64,000 nt of DNA, taken from the NCBI GenBank assembly GCA_963667875.2, contig CAXXGC010000002.1, positions 677,317 to 741,316 on the forward strand, in the 5' to 3' direction. The notes under the pieces were generated by a model. It saw nothing but the letters and a program-made list of their open reading frames with translations. It was not told the DNA's origin and did no database searches. Positions 1 to 7,585 of the stretch are shown one piece after another (the stretch's first letter is position 1; every line of letters begins with the position of its first letter). Origin of the DNA: JAEXOD01 sp963667875 (GTDB lineage Bacteria; Bacteroidota; Ignavibacteria; Ignavibacteriales; Melioribacteraceae). Both the position numbers and the translations under genes were made by a program.

Positions 1-59
1 CCGATGAAAAATTGATGTTAGCAAAAACAGAAGAATTATTAAAACTTATTCGTAGTTAA
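1..59 (+). CDS. C-terminal end of a gene running in from the left (partial)
   Basis: The third frame is open from the left edge and stops at TAA 57-59, giving about 18 residues that end in a charged, helix-like tail (KTEELLKLIRS). The 56 bp between this stop and the next start fits a tandem pair of genes. Too little is present to name a family, and a chance open frame cannot be excluded. Confidence 0.4.
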   Translation, partial: DEKLMLAKTEELLKLIRS

Positions 60-115
60 TGAAACTTTATTAATTGATATACGTCTAATAAAAAAAGATA
101 AATTTAGGAGATATT

Positions 116-334
116 ATGGCTGCCGGAAACGAAAAAACAATTGATGTTGATAAATTGTTAAAAAACAAATTAAAATCATTAAGCGTATCCGATCTTGAAA
201 GCGGTATTGCAAAAGTTGTTACCGATTTGGTTGGTGAAGATTATAAATGCACTATTGGCGAAGTTAAATATACTTTATTCAGCGGTGCTGATTTTCATGT
301 AAAAATTGAATTGACTTATAATCCTCAGGAATAG
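116..334 (+). CDS. small protein of unknown function (72 aa)
   Basis: The ATG follows an AGGAG ribosome-binding site at 106-110, and a strong stem-loop terminator follows the stop, so this is probably a real expressed small gene. The product is soluble-looking, with no signal peptide or membrane segment. An N-terminal charged helix (KLLKNKLKSL) leads into a part with alternating hydrophobic residues (YKCTIGEVKYTLFSGADFHV) that looks like two or three beta strands. I do not recognise the family. It could form an operon with the truncated gene to its left. Confidence 0.7.
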   Translation: MAAGNEKTIDVDKLLKNKLKSLSVSDLESGIAKVVTDLVGEDYKCTIGEVKYTLFSGADFHVKIELTYNPQE

Positions 335-347
335 TTATTATTTATTC

Positions 348-378
348 AAAAAGGCTGCTAATTTTAGCAGCCTTTTTT
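348..378 (+). terminator. rho-independent terminator after the 72-aa gene
   Basis: The sequence AAAGGCTGCTA, a four-base loop and TAGCAGCCTTTTTT form an 11-bp stem with a run of T. It starts 14 bp after the stop codon at 334. Confidence 0.85.
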
Positions 379-410
379 GTTTTAAACACAATTTTAATAA
401 TTTTATATAA

Positions 411-454
411 GTGACAGAACGCTGATAACACAGATTTTAGGGATTTACATAGAA
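411..454. repeat. dispersed intergenic repeat, GAACGCTGAT type (copy 1)
   Basis: The string GAACGCTGATAACACAGATT followed by GGGATTTAC is related to strings at 638-704, 38886-38925 and, in reverse orientation, 63915-63984. All copies are intergenic, none is coding, and they alternate GAT/GATT with A-rich spacers. The family recurs four times in this window. Confidence 0.6.
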
Positions 455-518
455 TATTTTTATAATTTAATTAAACTTGTATTAATAACTCCCTTTCACT
501 TTACACCCATGTTATTTT

Positions 519-587
519 AATTGTAGAGCGAGATTTATCTCGCTTAATTAATTCCATCAAAACGAGCTGAAGCTTGTTCTACAATTA
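519..587. repeat. imperfect inverted repeat between two GAACGCTGAT-type copies
   Basis: AATTGTAGA at the left end is mirrored by TCTACAATT at the right end. Inside lie a GCGAGATTTATCTCGC hairpin and an AGCTGAAGCT hairpin. This looks like a structured intergenic repeat, not a gene. No open frame of note crosses it. Confidence 0.5.
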
Positions 588-637
588 AAAGCAAATGCAG
601 TGTTAAGAATATATCACCTACTAGAACAAAATATCAT

Positions 638-704
638 AGAACACTAATGACGCAGCTTTTTGGAATTTACTTAATTTCTGCGCTCATCCGCGTAATCTGT
701 GTTC
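638..704. repeat. dispersed intergenic repeat, GAACGCTGAT type (copy 2)
   Basis: It begins GAACACTAATGACGCAG and ends with CGCTCATCCGCGTAATCTG before TGTTCC, so the two halves are inverted, degenerate versions of the same motif. It closely resembles the repeat at the right edge of the window, which contains AATCCGCGTCATCAGCGTTC. Confidence 0.6.
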
Positions 705-770
705 CTTATTTTACTTTGTTTTCCTTTTAATTAAAAATTGAGAATTAAAAATTAAAAATTATTTTTTAGC

Positions 771-802
771 CTTGACAATGATTCGGCGTCTTATTACTTT
801 TA
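771..802 (+). promoter_or_regulatory. candidate promoter of the tetR gene
   Basis: TTGACA lies at 772-777. Nineteen bases after its TTG is TACTTTTA (795-802), which matches the Bacteroidota -7 consensus TAnnTTTG at all but the last base. A transcript starting near 809 would run straight into the operator at 814-827. This is inferred from motif and spacing only. Confidence 0.4.
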
Positions 803-813
803 CATATCATTTT

Positions 814-827
814 TGAATCATTATTCA
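814..827. promoter_or_regulatory. TetR operator 1 (TGAAT-N4-ATTCA)
   Basis: TGAATCATTATTCA is a perfect 5+5 inverted repeat with a 4-bp centre, 18 bp before the tetR start. The same half-sites and spacing occur before tolC at 1458-1471. Two matching palindromes around a TetR gene are the usual pattern of auto- and operon repression. Confidence 0.6.
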
Positions 828-845
828 TTTATACGAGTTTAAGTA

Positions 846-1439
846 ATGCGTACTAAAGAAGGAAATAAAGATAAAGACATACTTGAAGCAGCAATAAAAG
901 TGTTTGCCGAAACAGGTTACCACAAATCAAAAATATCTAAAATTGCCGAATTAGCAGGTGTTGCTACCGGAAGCGTTTATGTTTATTACAAAAGCAAAGA
1001 AGAAATATTAAACCGGATATTTAATGATATTTGGGCAAATTTATACAACGAATTATTTAAATTAACTTCAAATCCGTCAATTCCGGCTACCGAAAAATTG
1101 GATTCGATGATTGATTTAATTTTAGACGTTTTTACACAAAATCCCGCTATGGCATTAGTTATTGTTAACGAACAGCAGCACGTACAACGCACTGCGCTAA
1201 CCCATTTTACCGATTATTACGAAAAATTTTTAGATCTGGCTACTGAAGTTATACAGGAAGGAATTAAAGAAGGTGTATTTAGTAAAAACATAGATTTATA
1301 TGTATTTAGATTTTACATTTTTGGTGCCGTTCGTAACATTTTAAATAACTGGGCACTAAACCAAAAAGAGTTTCCATTAAATAAAATTAGACAAAGCATT
1401 AAATATTTTACAAAAAACGGAATAATCGTTCACAAGTAG
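846..1439 (+). CDS. TetR/AcrR-family transcriptional repressor
   Basis: A 197-residue protein of normal TetR length. The N-terminal helix-turn-helix is clear at about residues 8-54: ILEAAIKVFAETGYHKSKIS, then a recognition region with GVATGSVYVYYKSKEEIL. The rest is a helical ligand-binding and dimer domain. Its sequence style resembles the FadR/YsiA branch of TetR proteins, but the ligand cannot be read from the sequence. It heads an efflux operon and is flanked by two copies of TGAAT-N4-ATTCA, so it most likely represses itself and the TolC/HlyD/ABC-2 genes until an exported compound binds it. Confidence 0.9.
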   Translation: MRTKEGNKDKDILEAAIKVFAETGYHKSKISKIAELAGVATGSVYVYYKSKEEILNRIFNDIWANLYNELFKLTSNPSIPATEKLDSMIDLILDVFTQNPAMALVIVNEQQHVQRTALTHFTDYYEKFLDLATEVIQEGIKEGVFSKNIDLYVFRFYIFGAVRNILNNWALNQKEFPLNKIRQSIKYFTKNGIIVHK

Positions 1440-1458
1440 GTTTTTTTTGCCTATTAAT
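1429..1458 (+). promoter_or_regulatory. candidate promoter of the efflux operon
   Basis: TTCACA (1429-1434) and TATTAAT (1452-1458) are separated by 17 bp, a sigma-70-like arrangement. The -10 box overlaps the left arm of operator 2, which is where a TetR repressor would block polymerase. Confidence 0.4.
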
Positions 1459-1474
1459 GAATAACGATTCATTA
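1455..1474. promoter_or_regulatory. TetR operator 2 upstream of tolC (8-bp arms)
   Basis: TAATGAATAACGATTCATTA is a perfect inverted repeat with 8-bp arms and a 4-bp centre, 20 bp before the TolC start. Its core, TGAAT-N4-ATTCA, is the same as in operator 1 at 814-827. Confidence 0.65.
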
Positions 1475-1494
1475 TTTCTTGTTAGGAGCAATAA

Positions 1495-2961
1495 ATGAAA
1501 GTACTAACTAAAATATTCTTCATCCTTTTAACCGCATCAAGTTTTGTTTCTATTAATGCGCAGCAGTTAAATCTAAAAAACGCAATTGATATTGCTTTAG
1601 CTAATAACGACAAAATAAAGCAATACGAAGAGAAACTAAAACAAAAAGAATATGACGAAAAAACATCATGGGGCAACTTTTTACCAAGTATAAGTTTGGA
1701 AGGAAGTTTTACACATTTAAATAAAGAAATGCAGATAGACCTCAACTCTATTCGTGACGGAATGATCCAATTGCAGGCAGGAACCCAAGTTGAATTGGCC
1801 AACATTTATAGTATATTAAACACCCAAACTCAGCTTACTGCCCAGCAGCGCGCCGGATTATTCGGTCAATATTCAGCAAAACTTGATGGGATGTTACCTC
1901 AATTTGTTCAGACATTTAAGAAACAAAATTATTATTCGGCTTCTTTTGTTGGTGTACAACCGTTGTTTTTAGGCGGTAAATTATTAGCCGCAAAAGATTT
2001 TGCCTCAGCCGAAAAAACAGCTGCCCAAATTGAATTACAGAAAACAAAAAACGAAATAATTGCCGAAGTAATGGTTAATTATTTTAACTATCTTTTAGTT
2101 AAAGATGTTGTTCAAACCCGCCAAAATGTATTAGCCGGTATGCAAAATCACCAAAAAGACGCACAAAAACTATTTGATGAAGGATTAATTGCCAACTATC
2201 ATTTATTACGTGCAAAAGTAGCAGTATCGGAAGCAGAACGAAATCTTTCCGATGATTTGAATAATCTTGATTTGGCTATGCTTGCATTAAAAAACAGCCT
2301 TGGTCTTAACGATGATAGTAATGTAATATTAACCGATTCGCTTGTTTTTAAAAGCAGCAATATTGAATTAGCAGCTTCGTTAAACAATGCCGAAGGTAAT
2401 CAACCGCTGCTGCAAATAATTGAACAGAAAAAAATAGCTTCTAATCAAAAATTTAAAGCCGAACGCTCGAACTTTTTACCTCAAATTGCGGCTTTTGGAA
2501 AATACGAATTATATCCTCAATATCTTTCCAGTTTAGAACCACGCTGGGCAATTGGTGTTCAATTAAAGTTTAATATTTTTAACGGGTTTAAAGACTATAC
2601 TAAACTTGAATCGGCAATACATTTGGAAAACGAAGTAAATTTTATTGAGGCCTCGGCCAAAAAACAAGTTAATTTATGGGTTAATAAAACTTATAAAGAC
2701 GTTGAAAACAGTAAAACAAAATATCAAAAACTGGAAGCTTCCTACAATTTGGCAGTTGAAAACTTAAGGATGAACGAAAAAAGGTTTAATACGGGAATGG
2801 GAACTTCATTAGAAGTAATTGATGCCCGCTTATCGTTGGAAAAAGTAGAAATAGATAAATTAGTATCTATTAATCAATATTATAAATCATTAACAGAATT
2901 AAATTTAGCAACAGGAAATCCATTAAATGTTTTAGACATTTGGGAAAATCGGGAGAACTAA
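1495..2961 (+). CDS. TolC-family outer membrane efflux channel
   Basis: A 488-residue secreted protein. Residues 1-22 are a signal peptide ending INAQ. The mature part has the two-fold repeated long helices and short strands of the outer membrane efflux protein family, with typical phrases such as DIALANNDKIKQYEEKLKQK near the start and NEKRFNTGMGTSLEVIDARL near the end. It forms the outer-membrane exit duct of a tripartite exporter. A GGAG ribosome-binding site precedes the ATG. It is the first structural gene of the operon and lies 4 bp before the HlyD gene, with the ABC-2 permeases next. Confidence 0.92.
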   Translation: MKVLTKIFFILLTASSFVSINAQQLNLKNAIDIALANNDKIKQYEEKLKQKEYDEKTSWGNFLPSISLEGSFTHLNKEMQIDLNSIRDGMIQLQAGTQVELANIYSILNTQTQLTAQQRAGLFGQYSAKLDGMLPQFVQTFKKQNYYSASFVGVQPLFLGGKLLAAKDFASAEKTAAQIELQKTKNEIIAEVMVNYFNYLLVKDVVQTRQNVLAGMQNHQKDAQKLFDEGLIANYHLLRAKVAVSEAERNLSDDLNNLDLAMLALKNSLGLNDDSNVILTDSLVFKSSNIELAASLNNAEGNQPLLQIIEQKKIASNQKFKAERSNFLPQIAAFGKYELYPQYLSSLEPRWAIGVQLKFNIFNGFKDYTKLESAIHLENEVNFIEASAKKQVNLWVNKTYKDVENSKTKYQKLEASYNLAVENLRMNEKRFNTGMGTSLEVIDARLSLEKVEIDKLVSINQYYKSLTELNLATGNPLNVLDIWENREN

Positions 2962-2965
2962 AAAA

Positions 2966-3955
2966 ATGAAAATCAAAAGAAGCTATATTATTCTTTCTTT
3001 GCCGGCAATAATTTTAATTGCAGCTTTAATATACCTAATAACCGGTACAGTAGAAAATAAAGAAACAATAATTACCGGAATAATTGAAACAACCGAAATT
3101 GATGTTGCTTCAAAAATCCCGGGCCGAATAGATTCCGTATACTTTGATAAAGGAAATTATGTTCACAAAGGCGACATTTTAGCTACTCTTGAAAGTAAAG
3201 AGTTAGACGCCAAAGTTGAACAGGCAAAAGGTATGATGGAAGCCGCACGAAGCAAAATGGAAATGGTTCAAAACGGTGCCCGCAGCGAAGAAAAAACCCA
3301 AGTCGAAAAAATGTACAATCAAGCTAAAGAACAATACGATTATGCTGAAAAAACATGGAAAAGATACCAGGCTTTATATAAAGACGGTGTAATTTCATCT
3401 CAGGAAAATGACGGAATGGAGTTTAAATTTAATTCCGCCAAAGAACAAATGGACGCAGCCAAAGCTAAATACGATATGGTAATGAAAGGTGCCCGTTACG
3501 AAGAAATTGATGCTGTTGAAGCTCTTTTCCACCAGGCCGAAAACGGATATAACGAGGTTATGGCTTATCATCAGGAACTTAAATTAAAAGCTCCCGTTGA
3601 CGGTGAAGTTTCCAATAGAATTACCGATCCGGGTGAAGTAATTGCAAGCGGTTATCCTTTATTTACAATTATTATTCCAAACGAATCGTATGTTTTAATA
3701 CAAGTACGTGAAGATAAATTAGGCGCTTTCAAAAAAGGAAAAACATTTAAAGGTACTATTCCCGCATTGGATAATAAAGAAGCAGAATTTGAAGTTACTT
3801 ACATTGCATCAATGGCCGACTTTGCAACATGGAGACCAACAAATCAAAAAGGTGACTTTGACCTTAAAACATTTGAAATTCATTTAAAATGCAAAGAAAA
3901 TATTACCGATTTTAGACCCGGCATGACAGTTTGTTTATCAATTCCTAAAAAATAA
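2966..3955 (+). CDS. HlyD/EmrA-family periplasmic adaptor protein
   Basis: A 329-residue membrane fusion protein. One N-terminal membrane anchor lies at about residues 7-27. It is followed by the split lipoyl-like domain (IPGRIDSVYFDKGNYVHKGD), a long alpha hairpin with two similar arms (NGARSEE and KGARYEE mark them), and the second lipoyl half (LKAPVDGEVSNRITDPGEVI). The C-terminal beta-barrel follows. It bridges the inner-membrane permeases to the TolC channel. It resembles YhiI-type adaptors that accompany YhhJ-type ABC-2 permeases. It is tightly packed between its neighbours, so it is almost certainly co-transcribed with them. Confidence 0.92.
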   Translation: MKIKRSYIILSLPAIILIAALIYLITGTVENKETIITGIIETTEIDVASKIPGRIDSVYFDKGNYVHKGDILATLESKELDAKVEQAKGMMEAARSKMEMVQNGARSEEKTQVEKMYNQAKEQYDYAEKTWKRYQALYKDGVISSQENDGMEFKFNSAKEQMDAAKAKYDMVMKGARYEEIDAVEALFHQAENGYNEVMAYHQELKLKAPVDGEVSNRITDPGEVIASGYPLFTIIIPNESYVLIQVREDKLGAFKKGKTFKGTIPALDNKEAEFEVTYIASMADFATWRPTNQKGDFDLKTFEIHLKCKENITDFRPGMTVCLSIPKK

Positions 3956-3964
3956 TTATATAAA

Positions 3965-5146
3965 ATGAAATTTAAATCACCCATATTAAAAATAGCATTA
4001 CGTGAATTTTACAGAATAATAGACAGGAAAACTCTGTTTTTATTGTCCATAATACTGCCTATTTTTATATTCATGTTTTTTGCTTTAATATATAAAAACG
4101 AAATTGCACGCGATTTACCCATAGGCATATTGGATTTAGACAACTCCAACACTTCTAAACTTGTTACCCGTTATATCGAATCTTCTTCATATTTAAAAGT
4201 AAAAGGATATTATAATGATATTGAAGAAATAAAAACAGGTATTAGAAGCGGTAAAATACAGGGAGCAATTTATTACCCATATAATATGGAAACCGATATA
4301 AAACTTGGCAAACCTGTTGCAATTACAGTTTTTAAAAACACTGCAAATTTAGTAGTTGGTAATTTAATATTAAAAGATGCTTCAACAATTGTTAAAACCG
4401 TATCGGGCGGCGTTTTACTTAAAAAATTAAAGTCAAAAAGTATGCATCCCGATAAAGCATATAATATTGTAAACCCAATTAAAATTGAAACAAAATCATT
4501 ATACAATGCCCAATACAGTTATTTAAGTTACCTTGTACCCGGTTTGCTGACATGTATTTTTCAAATGGTAATAATGTTAAGCGGTGTGTTAATTATCAGC
4601 TCCGAATTTGTTCACAAAACATTTCACGAACTTGTTGAACTGTCCAATAAAAAGGTTTATGTTATTGTATTAGGCAAATCATTACCGCATATAATGTTTC
4701 ACATGATAACGGCAATTGCTATTATTGGCGTAATATTCCCCATTTTTAATATTCACATTGCCGGTTCAACAATTGGATTGTTGGTATTGTTTTTGTTTTT
4801 TATTATGGCATCTTTTTTCCCTGCTTTTATGATTTCATGTTTATTCCACGATCAATTATTTGCGACCGAATTATCATTAATGTTAAACACTCCGGCATTT
4901 TTATTCAGCGGGTTTACTTTCCCATTGCCAAGTATGCCGTTATTACATAACATTTTTGCTAATATTATCCCCTTTACACATTTTTTATATGCCTTTTTAA
5001 TGATTTACCAAATGGGAACTCCATTTTCGTATATCACCAATTATTTATTAATACTTTCAGTATTTAGTATTGTATCGCTTATAGTAATATTTATTTCGTT
5101 AAAAAAACATATTAATAAATTTTTATTAACAAAAACGGCGGCTTAA
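3965..5146 (+). CDS. ABC-2 type transporter permease, YhhJ-like (first copy)
   Basis: A 393-residue membrane protein of the ABC-2 permease class. One membrane helix near the N-terminus (FLLSIILPIFIFMFFALIY) is followed by a periplasmic domain of about 150 residues starting LPIGILDLDNS. Five more helices lie in the C-terminal half, with a LSYLVPGLLTC entry segment. This matches the drug/polymer exporter subgroup typified by E. coli YhhJ. The start is 9 bp after the adaptor stop. The second permease begins 3 bp after this gene, is exactly the same length and has the same layout, so the pair probably forms a heterodimer. No ATP-binding subunit is encoded alongside. Confidence 0.9.
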   Translation: MKFKSPILKIALREFYRIIDRKTLFLLSIILPIFIFMFFALIYKNEIARDLPIGILDLDNSNTSKLVTRYIESSSYLKVKGYYNDIEEIKTGIRSGKIQGAIYYPYNMETDIKLGKPVAITVFKNTANLVVGNLILKDASTIVKTVSGGVLLKKLKSKSMHPDKAYNIVNPIKIETKSLYNAQYSYLSYLVPGLLTCIFQMVIMLSGVLIISSEFVHKTFHELVELSNKKVYVIVLGKSLPHIMFHMITAIAIIGVIFPIFNIHIAGSTIGLLVLFLFFIMASFFPAFMISCLFHDQLFATELSLMLNTPAFLFSGFTFPLPSMPLLHNIFANIIPFTHFLYAFLMIYQMGTPFSYITNYLLILSVFSIVSLIVIFISLKKHINKFLLTKTAA

Positions 5147-5149
5147 GTT

Positions 5150-6331
5150 ATGGAACAAGTAAAAGGCATATTTGCCGTTTTAAGAAGAGAAATAAAAATA
5201 ATAACCAGTGATGTTAATATTAAATCGGTATTGTTATTTGCCCCATTATTTTACGCGTTTTTTTATTCCACTGTTTATATAAATAAAGTAGAAAATAAAT
5301 TACCCGTAGCAATAGTAGATTACGACAATACTATTACTTCGCAAAAACTTAGCTCCGATCTAAACGTTCATCAAATGATTGATATTGTTCAGCATCTTCC
5401 AAGTTATGAAGAAGCTAAAGAATTATTAGAAAGAAATAAAATTCAAGGATTTATTGTAATAGATAAAGGATTTGAAAACGATTTGAAGCAGATTAAGGGG
5501 ACTAAAATTAAGGTTTATCTTAACACAACACGATTCCTTGTTTCAAACGATATAAACAAAGCCATTAACGAAGTTATTGGAGCTAAAGCAGTTGAATACC
5601 GTAAAAACTATTATCGCACACAGGGATATAGTTATGAACAATCGAAGCAATTAAGCGAACCTGTGCAGTTAGATATGCGGCCGCTTTATAATACAACCGA
5701 AAGTTATGGCGATTTTATGCTGCCCGGTTTATTGGCCTTAATACTTCATCAAACTTTATTAATAGGACTTGCCGAAAGTATTGCAAAAGAAAGAGAGTAT
5801 AATATTTTACATCAACTATATGCGGTTTCAAACAATAATACTTTTGCCGCATTAATTGGTAAAATTTCATTTTATTTTATTTTATTCTGCGCTTATGCAA
5901 CATTTTTTTACATTGTTAATTTTAATCTTTTTGCAATAAATTTAATTGGAAGTATTCCGCTTTTAATATTTTTAACATTGTTGTATCTGTTAGCAATAAT
6001 TTTTATGTCGGTATTTATTGCATCCTTCTTTAAAAGGAAAATATTATCGCTGCAAGTTTTTGCTTTTACCTCCATTCCATTTCTTTTAATATCGGGTTAT
6101 AGCTACCCTTCCAGCGCATTTTTGGAGCCTATGAATATAATTGGTAATTTATTGCCAAGTACACCTTATTTAACAGCCCAAATACGGCTTACCCAAATGG
6201 GGGCTAATTTTAACGAAATATTACCCGAGATAATCCATCTTGTAATTTTTGTTGTAATTGGATTTTTTGCCGCTTATTATAGAATGAATTTTCTTTTTAA
6301 ACCACATAAACAAAACACTATAATTAATTAA
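5150..6331 (+). CDS. ABC-2 type transporter permease, YhhJ-like (second copy)
   Basis: Also 393 residues. A first helix at about 28-45 is followed by a periplasmic domain starting LPVAIVDYDNT, the equivalent of LPIGILDLDNS in the first copy. A GDFMLPGLLALILHQTLLIG segment then begins a five-helix C-terminal bundle. The two genes are diverged paralogues from an old duplication. The expected role is the other half of the inner-membrane exporter. ABC-2 permeases normally need an ATPase, and E. coli RbbA/YhiH serves the related operon, so here the ATPase must be supplied from elsewhere or the complex works differently. Confidence 0.9.
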   Translation: MEQVKGIFAVLRREIKIITSDVNIKSVLLFAPLFYAFFYSTVYINKVENKLPVAIVDYDNTITSQKLSSDLNVHQMIDIVQHLPSYEEAKELLERNKIQGFIVIDKGFENDLKQIKGTKIKVYLNTTRFLVSNDINKAINEVIGAKAVEYRKNYYRTQGYSYEQSKQLSEPVQLDMRPLYNTTESYGDFMLPGLLALILHQTLLIGLAESIAKEREYNILHQLYAVSNNNTFAALIGKISFYFILFCAYATFFYIVNFNLFAINLIGSIPLLIFLTLLYLLAIIFMSVFIASFFKRKILSLQVFAFTSIPFLLISGYSYPSSAFLEPMNIIGNLLPSTPYLTAQIRLTQMGANFNEILPEIIHLVIFVVIGFFAAYYRMNFLFKPHKQNTIIN

Positions 6332-6348
6332 AAATAAACGAGGTTTAT

Positions 6349-6888
6349 ATGAAATCTAAAATATTTTTATCATTACTTATTACAATAATATTTGTTCAAT
6401 ATTCCAATGCTCAAACAAAAAATCTTTCGGTTGGTTTTGTTGGGTCATATTTTGATAATACAGATAACAATAATAAATTAACAGATGCAAAAGATCCTTA
6501 TGCTTACGGTATTGTTATTGGCTATCAAGTAAGTAAAAATATAATTACCGCTTTAACAACCGAATTTTCCAAATCCGATTTAGAAAATTCTTTAGGTACT
6601 CAAAAAGATTTTCGTGCGCATTTTTCCGCTTATTTATTACCGTTTTCTGTTGATAATTTTCACCCATATCTATCGGCTGGATTTGTATTTACAAACAGAA
6701 ATACTGAAATTGCCTCCGTTTCCTCCGAAACAAAAAACTTTTTTAACGGACGAATTGGAGTAGGCGTTGATTATTCGTTAATCCAAAACATAAACTTAAA
6801 TGTCGATTTTGGTTTTTATAACGATGGTTACAATTTTACAGGAATCAGCAGCAGTATCGGTTTTAGATACGGCTTAAATTTTAACTAA
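6349..6888 (+). CDS. outer membrane beta-barrel protein (179 aa)
   Basis: A signal peptide covers residues 1-22 (ending YSNAQ). About 157 residues of alternating strands follow, with a porin-like aromatic C-terminal strand (SSIGFRYGLNFN), the pattern of the OmpW/OmpX-size barrels. It starts 17 bp after the second permease and is followed by a terminator, so it is likely the last gene of the efflux operon. The barrel's function is not evident. It might be a stress-induced outer-membrane protein co-regulated with the exporter by the TetR protein. Confidence 0.8.
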   Translation: MKSKIFLSLLITIIFVQYSNAQTKNLSVGFVGSYFDNTDNNNKLTDAKDPYAYGIVIGYQVSKNIITALTTEFSKSDLENSLGTQKDFRAHFSAYLLPFSVDNFHPYLSAGFVFTNRNTEIASVSSETKNFFNGRIGVGVDYSLIQNINLNVDFGFYNDGYNFTGISSSIGFRYGLNFN

Positions 6889-6909
6889 AGTTCCCCCTAA
6901 TAGGTTAGT

Positions 6910-6952
6910 ACGGCAGGATCCTCTTTTTACTGCCCTGCCGTTTAACTTTTTT
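6910..6952 (+). terminator. probable terminator of the efflux operon
   Basis: ACGGCAGG and CCTGCCGT form an 8-bp perfect stem with a 16-base loop, followed by TTAACTTTTTT. It begins 22 bp after the last stop of the operon. Confidence 0.6.
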
Positions 6953-7075
6953 ATCTCTCACATCTTATATCTGTTATCAAATTCCCCCGTTTTTTTTATT
7001 TTTCATTATATTTCATTTTTTTAATCTATAAATTTTATTAAATTGAAAGTTTAAAATTATTTTACGAGAATATAT

Positions 7076-7561
7076 ATGGAAAACAAACATCGGCCTTCGT
7101 GGGATGAGTATTTTTTAAAGTTAGCAATGTTGGTTTCGGAACGTGCAACATGCCCGCGTATGCACTGTGGTTGTGTTTTGGTTCGTGAAAAAAGAATTTT
7201 ATCAACCGGATATAACGGCTCAATACCGGGTGACGGACATTGTGAAGATATTGGTTGTTATGTTGTTGATAACCACTGCATACGCACAATACATGCCGAG
7301 ATGAACGCTCTTTTACAATGTTCAATTCATGGCGTAAGCACAAAAGGAGCAGCAGCTTATATTACAAACATGCCATGTACTAACTGCGCAAAAGCTCTTA
7401 TCGCAGCCGGCATTACGGAAATTGTTGTGTTTTCTGATTATCATAATACACAAGCAGAAGAATTTTTATCCCTTGCTAAGGTTAAAATTCGCAGAATTGC
7501 TATTCCTGAAAGTATTATCCATTACGATCTGGATAAATATTCTTCAGCCAAAAAATTTTAA
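7076..7561 (+). CDS. dCMP deaminase (ComEB-like cytidine/deoxycytidylate deaminase)
   Basis: A 161-residue zinc-dependent deaminase that converts dCMP to dUMP, feeding dTMP synthesis. The zinc and catalytic residues are visible: His73 and Glu75 in the HAEMNAL motif, and Cys101 and Cys104 in PCTNC. The GYNG motif at 45-48 and the SIPGDGHCE stretch are typical of dCMP deaminases, not of tRNA- or riboflavin-type deaminases. The length is normal for the family. It is followed closely by polyphosphate kinase and a PAP2 phosphatase on the same strand. The three may be co-transcribed, although no direct pathway link is known. Confidence 0.88.
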   Translation: MENKHRPSWDEYFLKLAMLVSERATCPRMHCGCVLVREKRILSTGYNGSIPGDGHCEDIGCYVVDNHCIRTIHAEMNALLQCSIHGVSTKGAAAYITNMPCTNCAKALIAAGITEIVVFSDYHNTQAEEFLSLAKVKIRRIAIPESIIHYDLDKYSSAKKF

Positions 7562-7585
7562 AACACTATTATTTGTCAGGTTTTT

